Shown here: piece after piece, positions 17,922-25,829 of the stretch
Position numbering within the stretch: position 1 is the stretch's first letter
Layout of the letters: each line of letters opens with the position of its first letter
Origin: Streptomyces buecherae
Lineage (GTDB): Bacteria > Actinomycetota > Actinomycetes > Streptomycetales > Streptomycetaceae
Reading direction: 5' to 3'
DNA: 64,000 nucleotides
NCBI RefSeq assembly: GCF_014295035.1
Contig: NZ_CP060404.1
Location: forward strand, 7,914,501 to 7,978,500
Notes under the pieces: generated by a model
Told to the model about the DNA's origin: nothing
Seen by the model: the letters and a program-made list of their open reading frames with translations, nothing else
Databases searched by the model: none
Made by a program: the position numbers and the translations under genes

Positions 17922-18908
17922 TCACCCCTCCTTCCGGACGGCGTCCGACACGACGTCCGACACGACGTCCGACGCGGCGTCCGACACGGCGTTTGTCACG
18001 GCCTCCGCGGTGACGGCGGGGCCGACCGGAGCCGCCACGCCGAGCCGGTCGAGCAGTTCGGCGCGCAGCGCGGTGAACGCCGGGTCGCCCGCGTCGCGCG
18101 GCCGATCCAGGCCCACCGGCGTCTCGTACGCGATGACCCCGCGATCCATCACCAGCACGCGATCGGCCAGCGACACCGCCTCGTCGACATCGTGCGTCAC
18201 GAGCAACACAGCGCAGCCGCGCCGCTGCCAGACGTCGGCGACCAGCCGCTGCGCCGTGATCCGGGTCAGCGCGTCCAGCGCGCCGAAGGGCTCGTCCAGC
18301 AGCAACAGATCCGGCTCGCGTACCAACGCCCGGGCCAGCGAGGCGCGTTGGGCCTCACCGCCAGACAGCGTCTTGGGCCAGGCGGTGGCGCGTTCGGTGA
18401 GCCCGACCTCGGCCAGCGCGCGCTCCGCGGTGGTCCGGTCGGGACGCCCCGGAAGGCCGAGCAGTACGTTGCGCCACACCCGCTTCCACGGCATCAACCG
18501 GGGCTGCTGGAAGGCGACCGCGCGGGCCCGCGGCACCCGGACCAGCCCCTCGATCTCGCGGTCGAGCCCGGCCAACACGCGCAGCAGCGTGGACTTGCCG
18601 CACCCACTCCGGCCGAGCAGGGCCACGAACTCGCCCGGGCGCACGGTCAGATGGAGGTCGTCGATGACCCGCCGGCCGCCGAAGGACCGGCTGAGCCCGG
18701 CGACCTCGATGGCGACAGCCGCACCCTCGTCCGGCGCACCCACGCTCTGGTCGGCCGTGTCGCCACCGGGGCCGCGCGCGCCCTCGGGTCGCGGTCCACG
18801 TGCCGACGCGGGGCCGTCCGTGTGGGGCGCGTCCACCTCCGGAGCCGGGGCCCGGCCGATGGCCGTCTTCTCCAGGGGGCCTATGCGCCCGTGAACGTCG
18901 GTCGCCAT
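17922..18908 (-). CDS. ssuB: Sulfonate ABC transporter ATPase
   Basis: A 328-residue ABC ATPase. A polar N-terminal extension of about 65 residues precedes the Walker A GRSGCGKSTLL. The family PRLMPWKRVW segment, signature LSGGEAQR and Walker B LLLLDEPFGALD follow. The C-terminal tail has Val-Ser-Asp repeats encoded by a 12-bp tandem repeat. ATG 18908 lies inside ssuC (28-base overlap) with GAAAGG upstream. It powers sulfonate import with SsuC and SsuA. Confidence 0.92.
   Translation of the reverse strand: MATDVHGRIGPLEKTAIGRAPAPEVDAPHTDGPASARGPRPEGARGPGGDTADQSVGAPDEGAAVAIEVAGLSRSFGGRRVIDDLHLTVRPGEFVALLGRSGCGKSTLLRVLAGLDREIEGLVRVPRARAVAFQQPRLMPWKRVWRNVLLGLPGRPDRTTAERALAEVGLTERATAWPKTLSGGEAQRASLARALVREPDLLLLDEPFGALDALTRITAQRLVADVWQRRGCAVLLVTHDVDEAVSLADRVLVMDRGVIAYETPVGLDRPRDAGDPAFTALRAELLDRLGVAAPVGPAVTAEAVTNAVSDAASDVVSDVVSDAVRKEG
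17941..17990. repeat. 12-bp tandem repeat in ssuB 3' end
   Basis: Four imperfect copies of a 12-base unit GTCCGACACGAC encode (V/A)-S-D-(V/A) steps at the SsuB C-terminus. Replication slippage is the likely origin. Confidence 0.7.
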
Positions 18909-19690
18909 TGCAGCAACAGCCTTTCGAGAGTACGGACCACGAAGTCGGCGAGCAGCCCGAGGACCGCGTAGACGAGCAGGCAGACGACGATCACGTCGGT
19001 CTGGAAGAACTCCCGCGCCCGGTTGAGCAGGAAGCCGATGCCCTCGTCGGCGTTGATCGTCTCGCCGAAGACCAGCGCCAGCCACGCGGTGGCCAGCGAG
19101 TACCGCAGCCCGGTCATCGCGCCGGGCAACGCGCCCGGCAGCACGACGTGCCGCACCAGGCCCCACCGGTTCAGCCCGAGCGCGGTGCCGGCCTCGATGA
19201 GCCCGGTGTCCACGCCGCGGATGCCCGCGTAGACGTTGAGGTAGAGGTGGAAGGCGACGCCGAGCGCGATGAGCGCGATCTTCGGCGCCTCGCCGATACC
19301 GAGCCAGATGATGAACAGCGGGATCATCCCGACCCAGGGAATGCTGCGCAGCATCTGCACGCTGGCGTCGATCAGGTCCTCGCCGAGCCGGGAGAGCCCG
19401 GACAGCAGGGCGAGGGCGATGCCGACGAGGCCACCGAGCGCGAGCCCGATCGCCACCCGCTGGACGGACACCGCCATGGCGTCGGGCAGGGTGCCGTCCC
19501 GGGTCATGTCGGCCGCGGTGCTGGCGATGGTGCCGGGCGAGGCGAGCGTGTCGGGGCTGAGGACTCCCGTCGCGCTGCACACCTGCCACAGGGCGAGCAG
19601 GGCGAGCGGACCGGTGGCGCGGCGCAGCCAGCGCGGCACGGACCGGCGGCGCGCGGACAGGGGGACGACCGGTTCGAGGACCGGAGACAT
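18881..19690 (-). CDS. ssuC: Sulfonate ABC transporter permease
   Basis: A 269-residue inner-membrane permease with about six membrane segments. The EAA-type loop is EAGTALGLNRWGLVRHVVLPGALPG, given here only as residues about 165-190. ATG 19690 has GTGGAGCC upstream and fits the SsuC length. It is the first structural gene of ssuC-ssuB-sORF-ssuA-ssuD. Confidence 0.91.
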   Translation of the reverse strand: MSPVLEPVVPLSARRRSVPRWLRRATGPLALLALWQVCSATGVLSPDTLASPGTIASTAADMTRDGTLPDAMAVSVQRVAIGLALGGLVGIALALLSGLSRLGEDLIDASVQMLRSIPWVGMIPLFIIWLGIGEAPKIALIALGVAFHLYLNVYAGIRGVDTGLIEAGTALGLNRWGLVRHVVLPGALPGAMTGLRYSLATAWLALVFGETINADEGIGFLLNRAREFFQTDVIVVCLLVYAVLGLLADFVVRTLERLLLQWRPTFTGA

Positions 19691-19970
19691 GGGGGCTCCA
19701 CGGGAGTGGGTAGGCCAGGGCGACCCGCCGCGTGCGGCGCGAGGCACGCACCCGGGGCCCGGGCGAGCGGAGAGGGAGCGGCGACCCGTACGCCGACGCC
19801 GACGACCTGCGCCGACTGACGCCGACGAGCGCGCGGGTGCCGGGAAGGCCGGCCCACACCGTCCCGATCAGGGGCCGGTCGGGCGCGGCGGCCGGGCCGT
19901 CAGCGTGCGGGAGAACGCCGAGGAAGGCGCGCGGGGAAGCGGGAAAGGAGGAGGAAGAGAGAACGAACCG
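19691..19970 (-). promoter_or_regulatory. Untranslated leader of ssu operon
   Basis: 280 bases lie between the leader peptide stop and ssuC. Just after the leader stop the transcript runs through about 60 bases very rich in C and U (19905-19970). This is the kind of region Rho can load on when ribosomes release. I see no classic terminator-antiterminator pair. The attenuation role is inferred from the leader peptide. Confidence 0.45.
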
Positions 19971-20054
19971 TCAGCGGGCGCGGCGACACGCGGCGGATGC
20001 CACCCGCAGCAGGTCGATGTGACCGCGCGTGGTGAGCAGGGCTGACGTAGACAT
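19971..20054 (-). CDS. Cysteine-type leader peptide of ssu operon
   Basis: A 27-residue peptide with the pattern TTRGHIDLLRVASAACRRAR. It matches the R-x-H-x-D-L-x-R ... C form of leader peptides found before sulfur-assimilation genes in actinobacteria, where cysteine supply is sensed at the Cys codon. ATG 20054 lies seven bases after a -10 box, so the mRNA is probably leaderless. No Shine-Dalgarno is present. Confidence 0.8.
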   Translation of the reverse strand: MSTSALLTTRGHIDLLRVASAACRRAR

Positions 20055-20061
20055 GCGCTCG

Positions 20062-20090
20062 AACGTAGCGACGCCCCTCGTATGGGTCAA
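20062..20090 (-). promoter_or_regulatory. Leaderless promoter of ssu leader peptide
   Basis: TTGACC (20085-20090), 17 bases, TACGTT (20062-20067), then seven bases to the A of the leader ATG. Spacing and position predict transcription starting at the start codon itself. Confidence 0.75.
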
Positions 20091-20289
20091 CGCCCGTCTC
20101 GCCTGCCGGACCTTTGTGACGGCGGCCTTGCGGGGGCGTGTACCGACCGCACGACCGTGCGCACTGGTCGCCGACGGGCAGGGCAGCAGCGGGCGCGGGC
20201 GCTCCCGGCACCCACGCGTCCGGGCTCCGTCGAGGGCCGCCGCGCCGGGACCGTAGAGCGGTCGCGGGCTTTTCCGTCGCGGCGCGGTT

Positions 20290-20314
20290 GTTTCGTACCT
20301 CCGAGGGTGGGTTA
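20290..20314 (+). promoter_or_regulatory. Candidate sigma-B type promoter
   Basis: GTTT (20290-20293), 15 bases, GGGTTA (20309-20314). This is one base from the Streptomyces sigma-B form GTTT-N14/15-GGGTA. It lies 300 bases before the envelope/stress run at 20611. The rest of 20091-20610 shows no gene; overlapping open frames on both strands look like G+C artefacts. Confidence 0.4.
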
Positions 20315-20610
20315 CCCGGACGATCCGAACCTCGACGCCGGGCGGCGGCCGGCCCCGGCGTCACGGTGGCCCCACGGGGGTCGGGCGTGGCCCGCGACGG
20401 AGCGGACACCCCGCTCCGCGCGCGGGTCGTCACGCTACGGCTCCCGCTGCCGCACGACAGACCCGAAGGAGGACCACACCCGGTCGGCAAACGGGCCGAA
20501 CGGCCCGAGTGAGCCGAGGACCCGAACAAGCCGAAGCGAAGCCGAGCCGACAAGCCGAGCCGACAGCCCTCACCGGCTGGACGGCCGCGACAGGCGACAG
20601 AGGAGGACTC

Positions 20611-21279
20611 GTGAGTGGTGAGCCCGCGAACACTGGTACGGAGCGTGTGCAACAGGCCGGGCAGGCGGCGAAGGACGAGGCGTCGGCGACGGCCGGACAC
20701 GCCAAGGAGGCCGCCGGCGAGGTCGCGGGCACCGCGGCGCAGCAGGCCAGGGCCGTGACGGACGAGGCCAAGCAGCAGGCCGGCGCGGCGGTGCACGACC
20801 TCAAGGGGCGCATCGCCGACGAGGCGGAGGGCCAGGCCGACCGCATGGCGCACACCCTGCGGCAGTGGTCGGACGACCTGGCCGGGCTCGCGCGCAACGC
20901 GCCCGACGACTCGCCCGCCCGGAGCCTGGTCTCCCAGGCCGCCGACGGCGGCCACCGCGCCGCCGACTACCTGGACCGACAGGGGGTCAGCGGCCTGGTC
21001 GACGACCTCCAGGGGTTCGCCAGGCGGCGGCCCGGTGCGTTCCTGGGCGGGGCGGTGCTGGCCGGCGTGGTCGTCGGCAGGCTCGTGAAGGCCGGCAGCG
21101 GCTCGAACGGCCGGGCCACCACCAGCGGTGGCGCCTCGTACGACGGCGCCCGCGACGCTGGCCGAGGCCCCGGCGCCGAGCGCCCGCTGGCCACCGGCGG
21201 CCGGGGATCGCCCGAGGACGGGCAGGCCCTGCCGCGCGGCTCCGACCACCCGGAACTGCTCGGATACCCGGAGAGGTGA
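20611..21279 (+). CDS. Alanine-rich repeat protein with C-terminal membrane segment
   Basis: A 222-residue protein. Residues 15-75 are Lys/Ala/Glu-rich amphipathic 11-mer-like repeats (for example QAAKDEASATAGHAKEAAGE) resembling LEA or apolipoprotein helices. A hydrophobic segment near 145-160 (FLGGAVLAGVVVGRLV) would anchor it. GTG 20611 has GGAGGA at the right distance. It is the first gene of a run with a holin-like protein, DUF3618 and YihY, suggesting an envelope or desiccation-stress role. Confidence 0.72.
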   Translation: MSGEPANTGTERVQQAGQAAKDEASATAGHAKEAAGEVAGTAAQQARAVTDEAKQQAGAAVHDLKGRIADEAEGQADRMAHTLRQWSDDLAGLARNAPDDSPARSLVSQAADGGHRAADYLDRQGVSGLVDDLQGFARRRPGAFLGGAVLAGVVVGRLVKAGSGSNGRATTSGGASYDGARDAGRGPGAERPLATGGRGSPEDGQALPRGSDHPELLGYPER

Positions 21280-21280
21280 C

Positions 21281-21784
21281 ATGTCGACTTCCACTTCCAC
21301 ATCCACCCGGCCGCGTCAGTACCCCAGCGCGGTCCAGGACCGGGCGCCGGACCTCGACGGGCACGGCGCCACCCGGCACGAGACGTACGAGTCCTACCGC
21401 CCCGCGAAGAACCGGTCGGTCGGCGAGCTGGTGTCCGACGTGACCTCGGACGTCCAACAACTCTTCCGGCAGGAAGTGGAGTTGGCGAAGGCCGAGGTGC
21501 GGGAGGAGGCCACGAAGGCGGGCAAGGCGGCGGGCATGTTCGGCGGCGCCGGGTTCGCCGGGTACATGGTCGCCGTGCTGCTGTCGCTGACGGCGGTGTT
21601 CGCCCTGGCCAACGTGATGGACCTGGCCTGGGCCGCGCTGATCGTCACCGGCATCTGGGCAGTGATCGGAGCGGTTCTGTTCCTGCGGGGCCGCGCCCAG
21701 ATGAGGACCGTGTCACCGAAGCCGGAACGCACCATGGAAACCCTCAAGGAGGACGCGCGATGGGCACGTCACCCGATCGGATAA
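21281..21784 (+). CDS. Holin superfamily III-like membrane protein
   Basis: A 167-residue protein. A polar N-terminus with Ser/Thr repeats is followed by an amphipathic helix (QQLFRQEVELAKAEVREEA) and two membrane segments (about 90-145). This fits the actinobacterial Phage_holin_3_6 family. Despite the name, members are usual chromosomal genes and no phage genes lie nearby. ATG one base after the previous stop, with GAGAGG. Confidence 0.8.
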   Translation: MSTSTSTSTRPRQYPSAVQDRAPDLDGHGATRHETYESYRPAKNRSVGELVSDVTSDVQQLFRQEVELAKAEVREEATKAGKAAGMFGGAGFAGYMVAVLLSLTAVFALANVMDLAWAALIVTGIWAVIGAVLFLRGRAQMRTVSPKPERTMETLKEDARWARHPIG

Positions 21785-22458
21785 GGGCCGACATCGAGAC
21801 CACCCGGGCCAAGCTGTCCGCTGACCTCGATCGGCTCGCTGACCGCACCAGCCCCCGCCGCGTGGCTCACCGCCGCGGGCGTCGGATGCGCAACTCGGTC
21901 ACCGGCATGCGAGAACGCGTCATGGGAACCGCGTCGCACGCCACCGACCAGGCCGGGGACCGCGCCCAGCAGGCGAGCGACCGGGCCCAACAGGCGGCGG
22001 AGTCCGCCCGCGAGGGCGTGGGCCAAGCGGCCGACACCGCCAAGCAGGCGGCCGGCCAGGCGAGCGACGCGGTCCGCCAGGCGCCCGAACAGGCGGTGGC
22101 CCAGACGCAGGGCAACCCGCTCGCGGCCGGCCTGATCGCCTTCGGCGCCGGGATGCTCGTCGCCTCGCTGGCCCCGGCGTCCCGCGCCGAGGAGCAGGCG
22201 GCGGCCCAGCTCACCGAGCATGCCAGCGGCGTGATCGAACCGGTCAAGCAGGCCGCCACCGAGTCCGCCCAGCACCTCAAGAAGGAAGCCACGGACACGG
22301 CGAAGCACGCCGCCGACGAGGTCAAGGGGACGGCGTCCAAGGCCGCCCGGACCACCCAGGAACACGCCCGCGAACAGGCGGGCGACGTCACCGACCACGC
22401 CCGGCGCTCCGGGGCCAACGTGGCCGACGAGGCCCGCGAGGGCGGCGGACAGACGTAG
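21760..22458 (+). CDS. DUF3618 protein with alanine-rich repeats
   Basis: A 232-residue protein. The N-terminal DUF3618 helix (DRIRADIETTRAKLSADLDRL) is followed by Ala/Gln/Lys amphipathic repeats. A membrane segment (AAGLIAFGAGMLVASLAP) lies near 125, then a second repeat block. It overlaps the previous gene by 25 bases, and AAGGAGGA precedes the ATG. The repeats resemble those of the 20611 protein, so the two may pair at the membrane. Confidence 0.8.
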   Translation: MGTSPDRIRADIETTRAKLSADLDRLADRTSPRRVAHRRGRRMRNSVTGMRERVMGTASHATDQAGDRAQQASDRAQQAAESAREGVGQAADTAKQAAGQASDAVRQAPEQAVAQTQGNPLAAGLIAFGAGMLVASLAPASRAEEQAAAQLTEHASGVIEPVKQAATESAQHLKKEATDTAKHAADEVKGTASKAARTTQEHAREQAGDVTDHARRSGANVADEAREGGGQT

Positions 22459-22546
22459 CGGACCGGCGTGGCGACCACGGCAGCCCCCCGACCAAGCGCG
22501 AGCGCCCCCACCCTGCGGCGGCGCGGAACGGAGCTGGTGAACCACC

Positions 22547-23644
22547 ATGGCGTTGCACAAGGCAGGACCGAAGCGACGGCATCCATCCAGGCCCCACGGG
22601 CCGGATGAGCCCGCGCCGCCGCAGGCCGGGGGCGCCTCCGTGGGAGGCGGCCCCGCCGCTGCCGGCGACCCGCCGGCAGCGGGCCGGTCGGCCCAGGCGC
22701 CGCACGGGGACCAACCCCACGCGGACCAACCCGCCAAGGCGCCGACGGACCTGCCCAGCCGGTCCTGGAAGGCCGTCCTCAAGCGCACGATCAAAGAGTT
22801 CAAGGACGACAACCTCAGCGACTGGGCCGCGGCCCTGACCTACTACGGCATCCTGTCCATCTTCCCCGCCGTCATCGCCCTGCTGTCGATCGTCGGGTTG
22901 CTCGGTACCTCGCAGGTCAACTCGCTGATCGACAACGTGCGCGAGCTGGCGCCCGGTGCCGTGCAGGACACCCTGGTGAGCATGTTGGAGCAGATGCGCG
23001 ACGGGCAGGGCAAGGCGGGCATCGCCCTGGCCATCGGTGTCCTGGTCGCGCTGTGGTCGGCCTCGGGTTACGTCGCCGCCTTCATGCGCGCCTCCAACGC
23101 GGTCTACGACATCGGCGAGGGCCGCCCGGTCTGGAAGACGCTGCCGACGCGCCTGGGCATCACCATCGTGGTGGTCCTGTTGCTCGCGGCCATCGCCGTG
23201 GGCGTGGTCTTCACCGGCACGCTGGCCAAGAAGGCGGGCGAGGTCATCGGCGTCGGCGACACCGCCGTCACGGTCTGGAACATCGCCAAGTGGCCGGTGA
23301 TGCTGCTGCTGTTCAGCGTGATCGTCGCCCTGCTGTACTGGGCCGCCCCCAACGTCAAGCGCAGTATGCGCTGGGTCAGCCCGGGCAGCCTCATCGCCGT
23401 CCTCATCTGGATCGTCGCGTCGGCCGGCTTCGCGGTGTACGTGGCGAACTTCGGCAGCTACAACAAGACCTACGGCAGCCTCGCCGCGGTCATCATCTTC
23501 CTGGTCTGGCTGTGGATCTCCAACCTGGCCATCCTGCTGGGCCTGGAGTTCAACGCGGAGCTGGAACGCAGCCGCGCCATCCACAGCGGCCACCCACCCA
23601 CCGAGGAGCCGTACGTCGAACCCCGCGACACCCGCAAGTTGTGA
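22547..23644 (+). CDS. yihY: YihY/virulence factor BrkB family membrane protein
   Basis: A 365-residue integral membrane protein. A polar N-terminal region of about 75 residues (Pro/Ala/Gly-rich) precedes the family segment DNLSDWAAALTYYGILSIFP and about six membrane helices. Exact function is unknown; the old RNase BN name is wrong for this family. It is collinear with the DUF3618 gene and probably the last of that run. Confidence 0.88.
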   Translation: MALHKAGPKRRHPSRPHGPDEPAPPQAGGASVGGGPAAAGDPPAAGRSAQAPHGDQPHADQPAKAPTDLPSRSWKAVLKRTIKEFKDDNLSDWAAALTYYGILSIFPAVIALLSIVGLLGTSQVNSLIDNVRELAPGAVQDTLVSMLEQMRDGQGKAGIALAIGVLVALWSASGYVAAFMRASNAVYDIGEGRPVWKTLPTRLGITIVVVLLLAAIAVGVVFTGTLAKKAGEVIGVGDTAVTVWNIAKWPVMLLLFSVIVALLYWAAPNVKRSMRWVSPGSLIAVLIWIVASAGFAVYVANFGSYNKTYGSLAAVIIFLVWLWISNLAILLGLEFNAELERSRAIHSGHPPTEEPYVEPRDTRKL

Positions 23645-23686
23645 CCCCACCCCACGGCGTCGGGTGAGGAGCGGCAGGATGAAGCC

Positions 23687-24106
23687 ATGAGCCCATTCAC
23701 CACCCACGTCCTCGACCTCACCACCGGCTCCCGGGAGACGGTCACCGACCTGACCTCGGCGTGCGCCGACTTCCTGCACGAGGCAGCCGCCGGCCGGGAC
23801 GGCCTGCTGAACGTCTTCGTCCCGCACGCCACGGCCGGCGTCGCCGTCCTGGAGACCGGCGCGGGCAGCGACGACGACCTCCTGGCCACCCTGCGCGACC
23901 TCCTCCCGGCCGACGACCGCTGGCGCCACCGCCACGGCACCCCGGGCCACGGCCGCGACCACGTCCTGCCGGCACTGGTGGCACCGCACGCGACGTTGCC
24001 GGTGGTGGGTGGGGAACTGGCGCTGGGGACGTGGCAGTCGGTGTGTCTGGTGGACACGAACGTCGACAACCCGCGGCGACAGGTGCGGCTGAGCTTCCTG
24101 GGCTGA
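23687..24106 (+). CDS. yjbQ: YjbQ family protein (UPF0047)
   Basis: A 139-residue single-domain protein. The family signature is HATAGVAVLETGAGSDDDLL plus HGTPGHGRDHV, with conserved His residues and a C-terminal QSVCLVDTNVDNPRRQV. YjbQ proteins have weak thiamine-phosphate synthase activity in vitro. It lies 42 bases after yihY; its link to the preceding run is unclear. Confidence 0.88.
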   Translation: MSPFTTHVLDLTTGSRETVTDLTSACADFLHEAAAGRDGLLNVFVPHATAGVAVLETGAGSDDDLLATLRDLLPADDRWRHRHGTPGHGRDHVLPALVAPHATLPVVGGELALGTWQSVCLVDTNVDNPRRQVRLSFLG

Positions 24107-24135
24107 CCACGATCAACCTGTGCCAGCACGCGTGT

Positions 24136-24163
24136 GTGCGGGGCCCCTGGGAGGGCCCCGCAC
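24136..24163 (+). terminator. Hairpin after yjbQ
   Basis: A perfect 11-bp stem GTGCGGGGCCC / GGGCCCCGCAC with a 6-base loop. An almost identical hairpin stands at 29209-29234, downstream of the LuxR regulator. The rest of the 24107-24336 gap shows no gene. Confidence 0.7.
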
Positions 24164-24336
24164 CGTGCGCTGTGACCGTGGAGTCGACCGCAGGCGCAGA
24201 AGACGCGGCGGCCCGGGTGCCGCGTCTGGCGCCGCTGCGAGGCTAGGCCCGATGCTCGTCACCCTCGCGGTGGTTGACGGCTTCGCCGGGTGACTTCCCG
24301 GGTCAGCCAGGCGGGTGTGAGTGTCAGGCCGTGCGG

Positions 24337-25212
24337 TCAGCCCCTGGTCAACTGGGTCTTGACCCAGTCACCCATCTCGTTGGTGAGCCGTCCCCACGCG
24401 CCGTAGCTGGTGCAGCCGGTCTTCACCCACGAGGCGACGCCGACCACGACGCCGTCCACGACCAGCGGGCCGCCGCTGTCACCCTGGCAGATGCCGTCGT
24501 GGCCGTTCGCGTACCCGGCGCAGATCATGGTCGCGTCCTTGAAGTTGCCGAAGGCGCCGCAGGTGTTGCGCCCGTCCACGATCGGCAGGCTGGCCTTCTT
24601 CACTCGTGCGTACTGGTTCTCACCCAGGCGTACGCGGCCGTAGCCGATCGCGGTGCCGGTCTTGCCCGGCTTGGACAGGCTGCTGTCGGCCGACGTGGCG
24701 AACCTGGCGTACTGGCCGCCCTTGACCGGGATCGTCTGCTTGGTCTTGACGACGGCCACGTCGTAGCCGGTCGGCCGGCCGTCCGGTGACGAGTACTTGG
24801 GGTGCTGGGTGTAGGACTCGACGTCGATCTTCACTCCTCCCGCCGGTTTGGTGAGGTCGTCGGCTCCGTAGAAGAAGGACTTGGCGCCGTCGCCGTTCTT
24901 GCAGTGCGCGGCGATCAGGATCGTCTTCGGGCCGATCACCGATCCCGTACACGTCTGGCCCATCGGGCGCTGCCCGCCCTCGCGCAACGCGGCGATGATG
25001 TAGGGGTACTCGGCGACCGTGGTGGGCTGGCCCCCGACGATTCTGGTGTGCGCCTCGCTGGGCGCGGGCGCCGTGTCGGTCGGGTTGACCGCCCGCGTGC
25101 GGTGGGTGGTGTCGCCGGTCGCCGCCTGAGCACCCCCGGACAACAGTGGTGCGACGGCAAGGGCCGCGACCGTGAGGCTGGCCACCTGGTTCAGCCGCTT
25201 GGTTCTGCTCAT
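24337..25212 (-). CDS. Secreted trypsin-fold serine protease (S1)
   Basis: A 291-residue preproenzyme. A Sec signal peptide (about residues 1-31) and a propeptide end at IVGG (58-61), where activation cleavage is expected. The triad is His103 (AAHC), Asp151 (YDVAVV) and Ser246 (GDSGGP). The S1-pocket position six before Ser246 is Gly rather than the Asp of trypsin, so Arg/Lys specificity is doubtful. ATG 25212 with GAGAGG. A good promoter lies about 260 bases upstream. Confidence 0.92.
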   Translation of the reverse strand: MSRTKRLNQVASLTVAALAVAPLLSGGAQAATGDTTHRTRAVNPTDTAPAPSEAHTRIVGGQPTTVAEYPYIIAALREGGQRPMGQTCTGSVIGPKTILIAAHCKNGDGAKSFFYGADDLTKPAGGVKIDVESYTQHPKYSSPDGRPTGYDVAVVKTKQTIPVKGGQYARFATSADSSLSKPGKTGTAIGYGRVRLGENQYARVKKASLPIVDGRNTCGAFGNFKDATMICAGYANGHDGICQGDSGGPLVVDGVVVGVASWVKTGCTSYGAWGRLTNEMGDWVKTQLTRG

Positions 25213-25474
25213 GCTGTTCCTCTCTCCGTGGATGCCCGCCATGGGGCGGGCGGCCCCCAACCGGCTGGCAGCACCCGCTGACCCCGGCTCCATGGCCACG
25301 CCACCGCGCTGGCGTGGCGTAGAGCCGCGTCGTTCGTCGCGTGTCGGAGGCGCTGTCGGGGCCTGGTTCCCGCCGCGGTTCGGACTCCGTCGTCTGATCC
25401 CGGCCCCGAGACGCCTGGGCCGGTTCGCTGTGGGGAACCTTGTCGGGTGCATGTCGTGGTGGGGGGATGAAAGG

Positions 25475-25503
25475 ACCGTAGAGGCGGTACGCGAGGGGGA
25501 CAA
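25475..25503 (-). promoter_or_regulatory. Promoter of S1 protease gene
   Basis: TTGTCC (25498-25503), 17 bases, TACGGT (25475-25480). It gives an untranslated leader of about 255 bases. Confidence 0.55.
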
Positions 25504-25614
25504 TCCGTGTTTTCATCCGTAGCTGGACCCGCCAAGCGCGTGATCCGGCACGGGCGTTGACACCGCCTCCGACCAGCGGCTGGGGCACACCCAGGAGTTC
25601 GCGCCGGAACCCTC

Positions 25615-25643
25615 TTGCTCCGGCGGCCCGTGGAAAGTAGCTT
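25615..25643 (+). promoter_or_regulatory. Promoter of LuxR-type regulator gene
   Basis: TTGCTC (25615-25620), 17 bases, TAGCTT (25638-25643), about 185 bases before ATG 25830. Confidence 0.45.
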
Positions 25644-25829
25644 CGCGTTACCGCGGTGGCCGACTGGCTACGGGCGAGCCGGAAGAGACAGCCGATGGGT
25701 GACGACCGGGACACCGGTGCGGTCTCCACAGACCTACGGCCACGACCGAGATGGCCAGTCCGGGCGCGTCGCTGCCCGCCTGCCACCGTGAGCCATGGCC
25801 TCGGCCTTCCCTCGGGCACGGAGTCCTCC

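Noticed and set aside
21281..21784. Holin-like gene as evidence of a prophage
   Set aside because: No capsid, integrase, lysin or attachment sites lie nearby. This holin family is usual on actinobacterial chromosomes.
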